Shown here: positions 41,503-48,450 of the stretch, piece after piece | How positions within the stretch are numbered: position 1 is the stretch's first letter | Layout of the letters: every line of letters begins with the position of its first letter | Assembly: GCA_964466035.1 (NCBI GenBank) | Contig: CAYXLR010000016.1 | Span: forward strand, 1 to 48,450 | From: JANQEA01 sp964466035 | Lineage (GTDB): Bacteria > Bipolaricaulota > Bipolaricaulia > UBA7950 > UBA9294 | Length of the DNA stretch: 48,450 nucleotides | Direction of reading: 5' to 3' | Notes under the pieces: generated by a model | Databases searched by the model: none | Seen by the model: the letters and a program-made list of their open reading frames with translations, nothing else | What the model was told of the DNA's origin: nothing | Made by a program: the position numbers and the translations under genes

Positions 41503-42813
41503 CTAGCTGCCGGGGCTTTGCAGCACGGGCGCGGAGGTCGACACGGACTCGACCGGGCCGATCAAGTAGAACGGCTCGAGGGTCGGATCGAGCCGGAACC
41601 GATCGTCGTAGTGGCCCACCAGCTCGCCGTACAGGTCCTCGACGACGAGCGCGCCCGCCGGGTCGACCCAGATCGACCCGTCGCGTACCCACGGGTCTTG
41701 CCAGACCACGGAGACCGGCTCGCCGTCGGCGACGAAGCGGGCGACCGTCAGGCCGCCTTCCGTCGTGCGATCGAGCAGCTCGGCGCCGCGCAGCCGGTCG
41801 ATCATGTGCAGGTAGGCGAAGTAGGCCCGCTTCTTGACCCCGGCGCCTCGATCGTACGGTCCGATCCCGTCGTAGATCAGGCCGCTCTGATCGAAGAAGC
41901 CGACCCCGGTCCCTTCGAACTGCGGCTCGGTGAGGTAGCACCACTGCACCACATCGACGTCGAGCGACCACAACAGCACGTACCGCTTGACCAGGTCGGC
42001 CGCCTGATCGCTCTCCGACTGCTCGATCGCTCCCATCCCCCCGGAGAACGTCGACGTCTCGGTGACCCAGATCGGCCGATCGCCCAGGCCGTGATCGGCC
42101 AGCAGATGGCGCACCGTCGCCACGAGCTCGATGGCCGAGTCGTACAGCTGGGCCTCGGGCCACGCCGGGTGCGGGCGCGCCAACCCGTAGTAGTGAAACG
42201 CGTAGACGTCGATCCACGCACCGCCCCCGGCGGCGAGGAACCGGTCGAGGTACGGTCCGAGCGCCCAGTCGCCCATCTCCGGCCCGTCGAGCAGACCGCC
42301 CAGGACGATCCGGCACGACGGGCAGCCGCGACGGATCGCCGGAGCCAGCAGGGCCACCCGTCGAGCGTACTCCTCCGGCTCGCACGACGTGCCCCACGTC
42401 CCGTTCTGCTCGTCGCCCAGCTCCCAGATCGTCACGGGAGCGCCGACGTCGACCGCGCCCTGCCCCGTGCTGTAGTGGGAAACGATCCGCTCCGCCGCGT
42501 CGGCCGCGTCCGGCCCGACGTCGCCGAGCCAGAACGTCGCGATCGGGGTGATCCCGTGCTCGACGAACCCCCGCATCTGCTCGGTGTGCAGGGCCTCTTT
42601 GCGGCCGCCGAGGAACGACGGGGACGCACCGATCCAGAACCCCGAGGTGCCCACGTCGACCCGCAGCTCCGCGAAGTACGAGTTGTCCGGGATGATCCCG
42701 GAGATGCCGAAGATCCCTTCGCGGACCGCCGGCTCCTGGCCTCCGATGGAGAGACCGACGACCAGCAGGGCCGTCCCGATCCACACGGCGCAACGTCTCA
42801 CGCGATCGCTCAC
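41503..42813 (-). CDS. Secreted glycoside hydrolase-like protein (clan GH-A type barrel)
   Basis: A 436-residue product from GTG 42813 (GGAAAGG upstream), with a signal/anchor helix (RCAVWIGTALLVVGLSIGG). Barrel motifs resemble GH39/GH79-type enzymes: VTIWELGDEQNGTW places a putative acid/base at Glu135, where the family usually shows Asn-Glu, and IWVTETSTFSGG places a putative nucleophile at Glu252. IDVYAFHYYGL sits between them. It probably attacks polysaccharide or is a sugar-binding relative; the substrate is unknown. A 16-bp palindrome lies just upstream. Its 3' end converges on the CGGC gene. Confidence 0.72.
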   Translation of the reverse strand: MSDRVRRCAVWIGTALLVVGLSIGGQEPAVREGIFGISGIIPDNSYFAELRVDVGTSGFWIGASPSFLGGRKEALHTEQMRGFVEHGITPIATFWLGDVGPDAADAAERIVSHYSTGQGAVDVGAPVTIWELGDEQNGTWGTSCEPEEYARRVALLAPAIRRGCPSCRIVLGGLLDGPEMGDWALGPYLDRFLAAGGGAWIDVYAFHYYGLARPHPAWPEAQLYDSAIELVATVRHLLADHGLGDRPIWVTETSTFSGGMGAIEQSESDQAADLVKRYVLLWSLDVDVVQWCYLTEPQFEGTGVGFFDQSGLIYDGIGPYDRGAGVKKRAYFAYLHMIDRLRGAELLDRTTEGGLTVARFVADGEPVSVVWQDPWVRDGSIWVDPAGALVVEDLYGELVGHYDDRFRLDPTLEPFYLIGPVESVSTSAPVLQSPGS

Positions 42814-43239
42814 CGCCTTTCCATTCGATCGCAGGTACACGCCACGTGGCGTGGCATTCCACTGCATGCAGGGCGGCGAAGCCGGGACGCCCGAACTTGT
42901 GTCAGCTTCCGGAAACCCGCCGACCCCGGGCTGCCGCAACTCCTTCACCCGCGGGCGTGGCGCCCTCCGCCTTCAAGCGACGGATCTATGCTACGGAAAA
43001 CAACCGAGGCAGCCTAGTTCATCCGGTCGATCGCCAGAATCACTACGTGCATACTTCGCTGGACGGCCCGGCGTCACGCCGAGTCGACGGAAGGGCACCG
43101 CGCTCCTGTCAGCGTGGTAACGTTGGGGAGCGGGCCATGCCGACGCCCCTCGCGCGGCGTCCGAGACCCAGTCTCAGCACCCATCGGTCGACGTCTCCGG
43201 AAGGTCGCCCGCCGTGAAAGCGGCTATCATCGGAACATC
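42814..43239. other. 426-bp divergent intergenic region between the glycosidase-like gene and mtnA
   Basis: Contains palindromes at 42838-42853 and 42862-42871 near the glycosidase-like gene and a TATCAT box at 43225-43230 nine bases before the mtnA ATG. Overlapping short ORFs here have no ribosome binding site and no coherent codon bias, so no gene is called. Confidence 0.5.
42838..42853. promoter_or_regulatory. Perfect 16-bp palindrome, candidate operator of the glycosidase-like gene
   Basis: CACGCCACGTGGCGTG reads the same on both strands and lies 25 bases before GTG 42813. A second palindrome, CTGCATGCAG, follows at 42862-42871. The size and site suit a dimeric repressor of the LacI kind (inference). 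Confidence 0.5.
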
Positions 43240-44295
43240 ATGATCGATCGAACGGTTCCGCAGTTCGAGGGCGAGCTCGCCCCGGTCGTCTACCGCGACC
43301 GCGGTGTCGATCTGCTGGACCAGAACGAGCTTCCGGAGCGTACGGTCGTCCTGCGTCTCACGACGGTCGAGGAGCTCGCCGAGGCGATTCGGACGATGCG
43401 GGTTCGCGGCGCGCCGGCGATCGGGATCGCGGCCGCGTACGGGATGGTGCTCGCGGTCGACCGCGCCGGCACCACGGTGACGCTCGAGGACATGGAGCAC
43501 GCCGCCCAAGCGCTCCGGTCGACCCGGCCGACGGCGGTGAACCTCGGCTGGGCCGTCGATCGGATGCTCGGGGTCTTCGAGAATCTCGACGGGCGATCGG
43601 CTGAGGACGTCCGGGAGGCGCTTCTCGCCGAGGCGCGTCGGATCCACGCCGAGGACATCGAGGCGAACCGGCGGCTCGGCCGGCACGGGGCCGACCTCCT
43701 GCCGGAGGGGGCGCGCGTCCTGACGATCTGCAACACCGGCGCGCTGGCGACCGGCGGGTACGGGACGGCGTACGGCGTGCTTCGCGCCGCGCATGAGGCC
43801 GGGCGGCTGGGATTCGTCTACGCCTGCGAGACGCGGCCGCGGCTGCAAGGGGCCCGGCTGACCGCGTGGGAGCTTCTGCGGGACGGGATCCCGTTCAAGC
43901 TCCTCTCCGACGGCGCCGCCGCCTACCTCATGGCGCGCGGCGAGGTCGACGCGGTGCTCGCCGGCGCCGATCGGATCGCCGCCAACGGCGACACCGCCAA
44001 CAAGATCGGGACGTACGCCCTCGCGGTGGCGGCGAACCACCACGGGATCCCGGTGTACCACGTTGCCCCGACGTCGACGATCGATCCGGCGACGCCGTCC
44101 GGAGCGTCGATCCCGGTCGAGGAGCGGGCCGAGGACGAGGTCCTCGCCGTGCGCGGGGTGCGCCTCGCGCCGGACGGAGCGTTGGCTTGGAACCCGGCGT
44201 TCGACGTCACGCCGGCCGAGCTGATCACGGCGATCGTCACCGAGACCGGCGTCCATCGCCCTCCGATCGACTTCCGGCGAAAGGCGATCGAATGA
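43240..44295 (+). CDS. mtnA: S-methyl-5-thioribose-1-phosphate isomerase
   Basis: A 351-residue member of the eIF2B-like isomerase family. RVRGAPAIGIAAAYGM, the catalytic Cys in ICNTGALATGGYGT and Asp in AGADRIAANGDTANKIGTY are the MtnA hallmarks. It converts methylthioribose-1-phosphate to methylthioribulose-1-phosphate. The next gene, overlapping by ATGA, is a class II aldolase. ATG 43240 has no ribosome binding site but follows TATCAT by nine bases. Confidence 0.94.
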   Translation: MIDRTVPQFEGELAPVVYRDRGVDLLDQNELPERTVVLRLTTVEELAEAIRTMRVRGAPAIGIAAAYGMVLAVDRAGTTVTLEDMEHAAQALRSTRPTAVNLGWAVDRMLGVFENLDGRSAEDVREALLAEARRIHAEDIEANRRLGRHGADLLPEGARVLTICNTGALATGGYGTAYGVLRAAHEAGRLGFVYACETRPRLQGARLTAWELLRDGIPFKLLSDGAAAYLMARGEVDAVLAGADRIAANGDTANKIGTYALAVAANHHGIPVYHVAPTSTIDPATPSGASIPVEERAEDEVLAVRGVRLAPDGALAWNPAFDVTPAELITAIVTETGVHRPPIDFRRKAIE

Positions 44296-44888
44296 ACGAG
44301 CGGTTGGCCGAGGCGAGGGAAGCGGTGCGCTCGACCGCGGCCGCGATGGCCGCCGCCGGTCTCGTGACCGGCAGCTCGGGCAACGTCTCGTTGCGGTTCG
44401 GGGAGCGCGTGCTGATCACCGCGAGCGGGGTCCCGTACGCCGAGCTCGAGGCCGATCAGGTGATCGAGATCGACAAGGACGGAGCCCGGCTGTCGGGCAC
44501 GGGCGAGCCGTCGTCCGAGTGGCGGATGCACGTCGCGATCTACGCCCAGCGCGGCGACGTCCACGCGATCGTCCACACGCACTCGCCGGCCGCCACCGCC
44601 GCGGCGATCGCTCTTCCGGCTTTGCCGATCCTCCACGACGAAGGGAAGATCCTGTTCGGCGAAGCGCTTCCGGTCTCGACGCACCGTCCGCCCGGGACGT
44701 GGGAGCTGGCGAGCGCTGTGGTCGACGCCCTCGACGACGGCCGCGGGTGCCTCATCGCGAAGCACGGCGCCATCGCCGTCGGGGCGACCCCGGCCGAGGC
44801 GCTGGAAACGGCGATCAAGATCGAGGAGGCCGCGCGGCTCTACCTCCTCTCGCGCCAGTTCGGTCCGTCGGGCACTCCCAGGAACTGA
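44292..44888 (+). CDS. Class II aldolase (fuculose-phosphate aldolase type), likely MtnA partner
   Basis: A 198-residue zinc aldolase. GLVTGSSGNVSLRF is the substrate loop, SSEWRMHVAIY carries the catalytic Glu, and zinc ligands are in IVHTHSPAA (two His) and AKHGAIAVG (one His). The family cleaves L-fuculose-1-phosphate-like substrates to dihydroxyacetone phosphate (DHAP) and an aldehyde. Coupling to mtnA by a four-base overlap fits the known DHAP shunt, in which 5-deoxyribulose- or methylthioribulose-1-phosphate is split into DHAP and an aldehyde. MtnB dehydratase belongs to the same fold and is the main alternative. No mtnC/mtnD genes are nearby, which favours the aldolase role. Confidence 0.85.
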   Translation: MNERLAEAREAVRSTAAAMAAAGLVTGSSGNVSLRFGERVLITASGVPYAELEADQVIEIDKDGARLSGTGEPSSEWRMHVAIYAQRGDVHAIVHTHSPAATAAAIALPALPILHDEGKILFGEALPVSTHRPPGTWELASAVVDALDDGRGCLIAKHGAIAVGATPAEALETAIKIEEAARLYLLSRQFGPSGTPRN

Positions 44889-44986
44889 CTGGACGCTTGC
44901 TCCACCGCGACGGCCTAGCCTGAGTTCGGCGCTGCGTCCCCGGAACTCCGGATATGATGTCCCCGGACCCTCTGGAGGAGGATGGT

Positions 44987-46843
44987 ATGAAAGACGGAGC
45001 CTTGCGGCGCCTCTTCCTGTCGTTGGGTGCAATGCTCGTTGCGCTGTCCCTGCTTGTCGTGGGCCAGGAATCGGCCTTCGTCCCGGCCTGGAGCCCGCCC
45101 ACGCCCGAATCCGTCTCGACGGCTTTGGACGGCCTTTCGTTCCGGGAATACCTCGACGAATCCTACTTGCTCTACCTTCAGCGCTTCCCCGAGGTCGTCA
45201 CCGAGAACGGGCTCGCCCGCGTCATCGGAATGGAGGAATCGGGGGTCAATGACTACACCGCCGCGTATCGTGAAGAGACCGATCGGATCGTTGACGCCAT
45301 TCTCTCCGTCCTGCGGAGCTACGACCGAGCTTCTCTTTCCGACCAGGAGCAGGTCTTCTACGACGCCTACGAGTGGATCTGGGAGACCGTCGTTGCAGCC
45401 CGTGTCTTCGCCTTTCCTCCCGATGTGCTGTACTACTACTCGACCTATCCAACGTATCTGTTCGATGTCTTAGAGTCGAACCACGAGCTTCTGAGCGCCG
45501 CGGATGTCGAGACGTTTCTCCACCGGGCGTCGAGCATACCTCATCAACTCAGCCAGCTGCGCGACGAGATCGGCGAGCTCGTGTCCCTGGGGATGGTTCC
45601 GCAGGTCGCCGCGTTGCGGAGCAGCAGGAGGTCGCTGAGCCGCACCTTCGCTCGGGGGACCACGAATCCGTTGTACAAGCGGCTCGATCAGGGCCTGCGC
45701 GGCATCGACGAGTTGGATCGCGACAGCCGGCAGGTGTTCCTGGATCGGCTGCTTGCCATGCTCTCGGAGAGCCTCGTCCCCGCCTACCGGGAGTTCTCGG
45801 ACTACCTTTCTTCTCTGCTCGATTCCGCGCCGAGTTCGGGAGGATGGTATCGGTACCCCGAAGGCGAAGCGTACTACGGATTCATGCTGAGGCACTACGC
45901 TCAGATGGACTCGACCGCAGCGGACCTCCACGCGCTGGCTCTTGACGAACTCGATCGACTGCAAGGCGAGATGGACGAGGCATCGGTAGCCGTCGGTCTG
46001 CCGGGTTTCCAGGATGCTTCGACTCTTCTGGACGACATCCGCGGGCTAGCCGACAGCTACTCCGGATCCGCGGCGATCCGATCCGCGTTCCTCGATATGG
46101 TCCGGACGCTGGAGGCGCGGGTCCCGGAGGCCTTTGACACCCTTCCGACGACGCCGCTCGAAGTCGTGGCCGGCGAGAGGGGATACTACCAGTTGGTCCC
46201 GCAGTCTTTCGACGGCCTGCAGCCGGCGACGTTCTACGTCAATACAAGCTACCCCAACCAGAGCGAGCTCGACGTCGCCTGGATTACCTGTCACGAAGCT
46301 TGGCCCGGCCATCACGTGCAACTGGCCACCAGCCGAGAGTCAAACCTCCCCTTTTTCGTCACCGTCCTCCATCAACCAGAGCCCTGGTTCCACGATTCTT
46401 CATACATCGAAGGATGGGCTCGATACTGCGAGCATCTGGCCGACGAGTCGGGCTGGTACCCGCGTGTCGAGCTTTCGCACGTCCGCCTGCTTCTCGAGGA
46501 CTACCAGTGGTGGCTCGAACTCGCCCTGGAGACCGGAATCCAGGAATTGCGTTGGTCCGATGAGACAGCGGGGGCATTCATTCTGGAGCACTACCCGGAC
46601 CTCATGGACTACGCGGTGACCGAGATGATCGAGAGAAGGCAGTCTGCTCTGGGGTGGGAGATATCGGCCTACGCATTGGGCACACACCACGTCCTTCGTT
46701 TTCGCTCCGAGGCCGAGGCGGCCCTCGGAGACGCGTTCGTTCTCGAGGAGTTCCATGACGTCGTGCTGCGTAACGGCGCGCTGCCGATGCCGATCCTGGA
46801 GCGCGCGGTCGATGACTACATCGAGGAGAAGCTCGGCTCGTAG
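44987..46843 (+). CDS. Secreted DUF885-family metallopeptidase-like protein
   Basis: A 618-residue protein with a signal peptide (RLFLSLGAMLVALSLLVVG). DUF885 features include LDGLSFREYLDESYLLYLQRFPE at the start, TCHEAWPGHHVQ (HExxxGHH-like zinc site) and SSYIEGWARYCEHLADESG, which supplies the third ligand Glu. Relatives are thought to be secreted peptidases. ATG 44987 lies after GGAGGAGG. Codon third positions are somewhat less G/C-rich than in mtnA. No partner gene in the same unit. Confidence 0.88.
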   Translation: MKDGALRRLFLSLGAMLVALSLLVVGQESAFVPAWSPPTPESVSTALDGLSFREYLDESYLLYLQRFPEVVTENGLARVIGMEESGVNDYTAAYREETDRIVDAILSVLRSYDRASLSDQEQVFYDAYEWIWETVVAARVFAFPPDVLYYYSTYPTYLFDVLESNHELLSAADVETFLHRASSIPHQLSQLRDEIGELVSLGMVPQVAALRSSRRSLSRTFARGTTNPLYKRLDQGLRGIDELDRDSRQVFLDRLLAMLSESLVPAYREFSDYLSSLLDSAPSSGGWYRYPEGEAYYGFMLRHYAQMDSTAADLHALALDELDRLQGEMDEASVAVGLPGFQDASTLLDDIRGLADSYSGSAAIRSAFLDMVRTLEARVPEAFDTLPTTPLEVVAGERGYYQLVPQSFDGLQPATFYVNTSYPNQSELDVAWITCHEAWPGHHVQLATSRESNLPFFVTVLHQPEPWFHDSSYIEGWARYCEHLADESGWYPRVELSHVRLLLEDYQWWLELALETGIQELRWSDETAGAFILEHYPDLMDYAVTEMIERRQSALGWEISAYALGTHHVLRFRSEAEAALGDAFVLEEFHDVVLRNGALPMPILERAVDDYIEEKLGS

Positions 46844-47032
46844 ACGGACCGAACCGGACTACGGTTCCGTACCGGCTTCCTAAGAGCGAACGCCATCGGC
46901 CCCGTCGTGCAGTCATTGCACTCAGGGTCGGGCAGCGCAGTTCGGTGCTGCAGGGCGCTCGCTGCACCCAAAGGAAAGCAGCTCGAAGCTGGCAAGTTGG
47001 GTACTGTGCCGCGGAACCCGTAATTGCGGTTT

Positions 47033-47044
47033 GTGTCCCCCGAT
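47033..47044 (+). repeat. 12-bp repeat, copy 1
   Basis: GTGTCCCCCGAT, repeated exactly at 47747-47758. The two copies bracket the decayed lipoprotein/I42-like gene. Confidence 0.6.
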
Positions 47045-47063
47045 CTCATCCGGCGGAGGGACG

Positions 47064-47626
47064 GTGGAGGCCTACGTCTATCACAAGGAAGTCGTCGCAA
47101 TCGAATCCGGCCAGGTGAGGACCCTCCTTGGATCTCTTCCGGCCATCTTCCTCGGGAGTTGGCGCGTGCACTACAAGGTCATCGGCGCGGGCCCGCGCCT
47201 CTTCATCGGTCCTGAGCAGTACTTGTGGTTCGCGCCGGGGATCGGCGTCGTGAAGCACGTTCTGAACTCGGTGGACTACGAGCTCGCCGAGGTCAGGCTC
47301 CCGGAAGAGGTCTTCTCTCTCGATGAGAACGACGCTGGGGGGCGCTTCCGAGTGCCAAGCGGAGGATTCCTCGTCGTCCAGCTGCGCGGAGGCTCGCCCG
47401 ATGAGTTGACCGGCAGCCTGTGGCGCTTGGATGCCGGGGGGGGACACTGCAATTCATCGACACCGCCTTCTACGGTGACCTGAAGCCGATTGCAGAGGGA
47501 AGTGGAACCCACGTCTTCCGATTCCGAGCGCTGGAAGAAGGCGAGAGTGTCCTTCGGTTCGTTCGCTTCGACCAGGAAACGGGCCTACAGGAGGACTCCG
47601 TACAGTTCACCATCCGCGTCGAGTAG
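47064..47626 (+). pseudogene. Decayed gene: lipoprotein C-terminal fragment joined to a chagasin-like (I42) inhibitor domain, frameshifted at a G8 run
   Basis: From GTG 47064 (GGAGGGAC upstream) the frame reads YKVIGAGPRLFIGPEQYLWFAPGIGVVK, typical of the C-terminal half of secreted or lipoprotein proteins, but the expected signal peptide and N-terminal half are missing. A chagasin/I42-like domain follows (VPSGGFLVVQLRGGSPDELTG). At a run of eight G (47436-47443) the frame shifts. The rest is in another frame: GTLQFIDTAFYGDLKPIAEG, HVFRFRALEEGESVLRFVRF and VQFTIRVE, ending 47626. Nine G would join them. I42 proteins inhibit papain-like cysteine peptidases. This could be a dead gene, a sequencing error or a phase-variable gene. 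Confidence 0.65.
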
Positions 47627-47746
47627 CTGGGTGAGAACGTCGCTGCCTTTGGGGCGATGCGAGAGGGCTAGGGTTTGGTCCACAAGACGCCTTCTATTGC
47701 TGTTTTTTGTTGGCGCCTAGCCGTCTCGTCGTGGGGAATGGGGTAC

Positions 47747-47758
47747 GTGTCCCCCGAT
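47747..47758 (+). repeat. 12-bp repeat, copy 2
   Basis: Exact copy of 47033-47044, about 700 bp away and 70 bp before the antitoxin gene. Confidence 0.6.
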
Positions 47759-47797
47759 TCCCCCGGACTGCGGGGCTGCGCGTGGTTGACAACTACG

Positions 47798-47822
47798 CCG
47801 GTATGACGCAAGGTATTACCGG
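47798..47822. promoter_or_regulatory. Candidate operator upstream of the toxin-antitoxin pair
   Basis: Inverted copies CCGGTA (47798-47803) and TACCGG (47817-47822) lie just before the antitoxin start, where ribbon-helix-helix antitoxins usually bind to repress their operon. A TTGACA at 47786-47791 may be the -35 element, but no -10 at normal spacing was seen. Confidence 0.35.
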
Positions 47823-47830
47823 TGATCCGG

Positions 47831-48073
47831 ATGAGCATGGCCAAAGTCGCGATTAGCATCGAGAAGGCGACCCTCGAACAACTCGACGAACTCGTCAAGA
47901 GCAACGTGTTCCCGAGCCGGAGCCGCGCGATTCAGGAAGCTGTGACCGAGAAGCTCAACCGACTGAAGAAGACCCGTTTGGCCGAGGAGTGCGCCAAACT
48001 CGACCCGAAGGCTGAGCAGGCCATGGCCGAGGAAGCGCTGAGCGCGGAGCTGAGGGAATGGCCGGAGTACTGA
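47831..48073 (+). CDS. mazE: Ribbon-helix-helix antitoxin (MazE/CopG-like)
   Basis: An 80-residue protein. KVAISIEKATLEQLDELVKSNVFPSRSRAIQEAVTEKL is a ribbon-helix-helix DNA-binding domain; the acidic C-terminal tail (AEEALSAELREWPEY) would wrap the toxin. ATG 47831 follows GGTGAT; ATG 47837 is the alternative. It overlaps the toxin gene by 16 bases, the usual type II layout. Confidence 0.85.
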   Translation: MSMAKVAISIEKATLEQLDELVKSNVFPSRSRAIQEAVTEKLNRLKKTRLAEECAKLDPKAEQAMAEEALSAELREWPEY

Positions 48074-48393
48074 GGGGCGAAGTCCGCTGGGCCGACCTCA
48101 ATCCTGTCCGCGGACACGAGCAAGGAGGAACCCGTCCCGTCGTCATCCTCAGTCACGACGTGTTCAACGATCGATCGGGCACCGTGATCGCCATGGCGAT
48201 CACGAGCCAGCCTCAGCGCGCAGAGTTCCCACTAACCATGGAACTTCTATCGAGTACCCTCCCGAAGCGCTCTTGGGTCAAGATCAGCCAGATTCGCACG
48301 CTCTCCGCAGATCGAATCGGAGACCTGATCGATACGCTCCCTCCTGAGCAGCTCAGCCGGCTCATCGATGGCTTGAACGAAATCATCAGCTAG
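48058..48393 (+). CDS. mazF: MazF/PemK-family endoribonuclease toxin
   Basis: A 111-residue toxin. LRGEVRWADLNPVRGHEQGGTRPVVILSHDVFN is the MazF opening (the conserved GSEQxGxRP appears as GHEQGGTRP), followed by TVIAMAITSQ and the RSWVKISQIRTLS core. It cuts mRNA unless bound by the upstream antitoxin. The C-terminus (DTLPPEQLSRLIDGLNEII) is normal, so the gene looks intact. Confidence 0.93.
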   Translation: MAGVLRGEVRWADLNPVRGHEQGGTRPVVILSHDVFNDRSGTVIAMAITSQPQRAEFPLTMELLSSTLPKRSWVKISQIRTLSADRIGDLIDTLPPEQLSRLIDGLNEIIS

Positions 48394-48450
48394 GGCCGGG
48401 ATCCCGCCAGATCGGTGTGCTAGATCCTAGTGCTGGATTGCAAGACTTGA

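Noticed and set aside
47786..47819. TTGACA...TATTAC as a promoter for mazEF
   Set aside because: The spacing is 22 bp, too long for a sigma70 promoter; kept only as a possible -35 element.
1..48450. CRISPR array, tRNA, rRNA, insertion sequence or integrase
   Set aside because: No regularly spaced repeats, no tRNA T-loop with a matching cloverleaf, no rRNA-like stretch and no transposase or recombinase motifs were found by eye.

Overview
The window is 48.45 kb of high-G+C bacterial chromosome. Lipoprotein signal peptides, a type I signal peptidase, Shine-Dalgarno sequences (GGAGG type) and sigma70-like promoters (TTGnnn, 16-18 bp, TAnnnT) mark it as bacterial. No rRNA, tRNA, phage or plasmid genes were seen. 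The mix of transporters, peptidases, secreted repeat proteins and small metabolic operons suggests an uncultured, amino-acid or peptide-using lineage. Candidatus Bipolaricaulota (Acetothermia) is a guess from overall flavour only; no phylogenetic marker here settles it.

Layout. 1-2.3 kb: a minus-strand pair, an Ntn-hydrolase followed by a lipoprotein serpin that runs off the left edge. 2.4-3.2 kb: two small minus-strand genes behind a leader ORF and a terminator-like hairpin. 3.3-5.8 kb: a lipoprotein and a cysteine-rich secreted protein. 5.8-10.7 kb: a sodium:solute symporter diverging from an operon of a 4-hydroxy-2-oxoglutarate aldolase (HOGA1-like), an alanine/serine-glyoxylate aminotransferase (AGXT-like) and a signal peptidase I carrying an internal PDZ domain. 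10.7-16.3 kb: esterase, flavin reductase, lone ABC ATPase, cysK-cysE behind a short cysteine-containing leader ORF, YbaK-type deacylase and a DUF1445 hydro-lyase. 16.4-20.1 kb: peptide ABC permeases and binding protein, closed by a clear terminator. 20.2-22.2 kb: a secreted protein of unknown function and an FMN reductase. 22.2-29.1 kb: an apparent inserted block with a 1660-residue FG-GAP/VCBS repeat protein and a PKD-domain partner, bounded by two copies of the same ~55-bp sequence. 29.1-37.6 kb: UvrD-like helicase, GrpB-family protein, MFS transporter, S9 peptidase broken by an in-frame TAG, a membrane protein and a malate/lactate dehydrogenase-like enzyme. 37.6-42.8 kb: DUF3795, a secreted SUMF1-fold protein, an EEP hydrolase, a methyltransferase, a CGGC protein and a secreted glycosidase-like protein. 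43.2-48.4 kb: mtnA with a class II aldolase (a likely DHAP shunt), a secreted DUF885 metallopeptidase, a decayed chagasin-like inhibitor gene and a mazEF toxin-antitoxin pair.

Functional themes. Glyoxylate handling is encoded by adjacent HOGA-like and AGXT-like genes facing a transporter. Sulfur metabolism appears as cysK-cysE and mtnA-aldolase. Extracellular proteolysis and its control appear as serpin, I42-like inhibitor, S9 and DUF885 peptidases and signal peptidase. Three of these protease-related genes (serpin, S9 peptidase, I42-like) carry an apparent disruption: two frameshifts, one or both at G runs, and one nonsense codon. Several promoters place the -10 box so close to the start codon that leaderless transcripts are likely. 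All calls are from reading the sequence; no database search was run.
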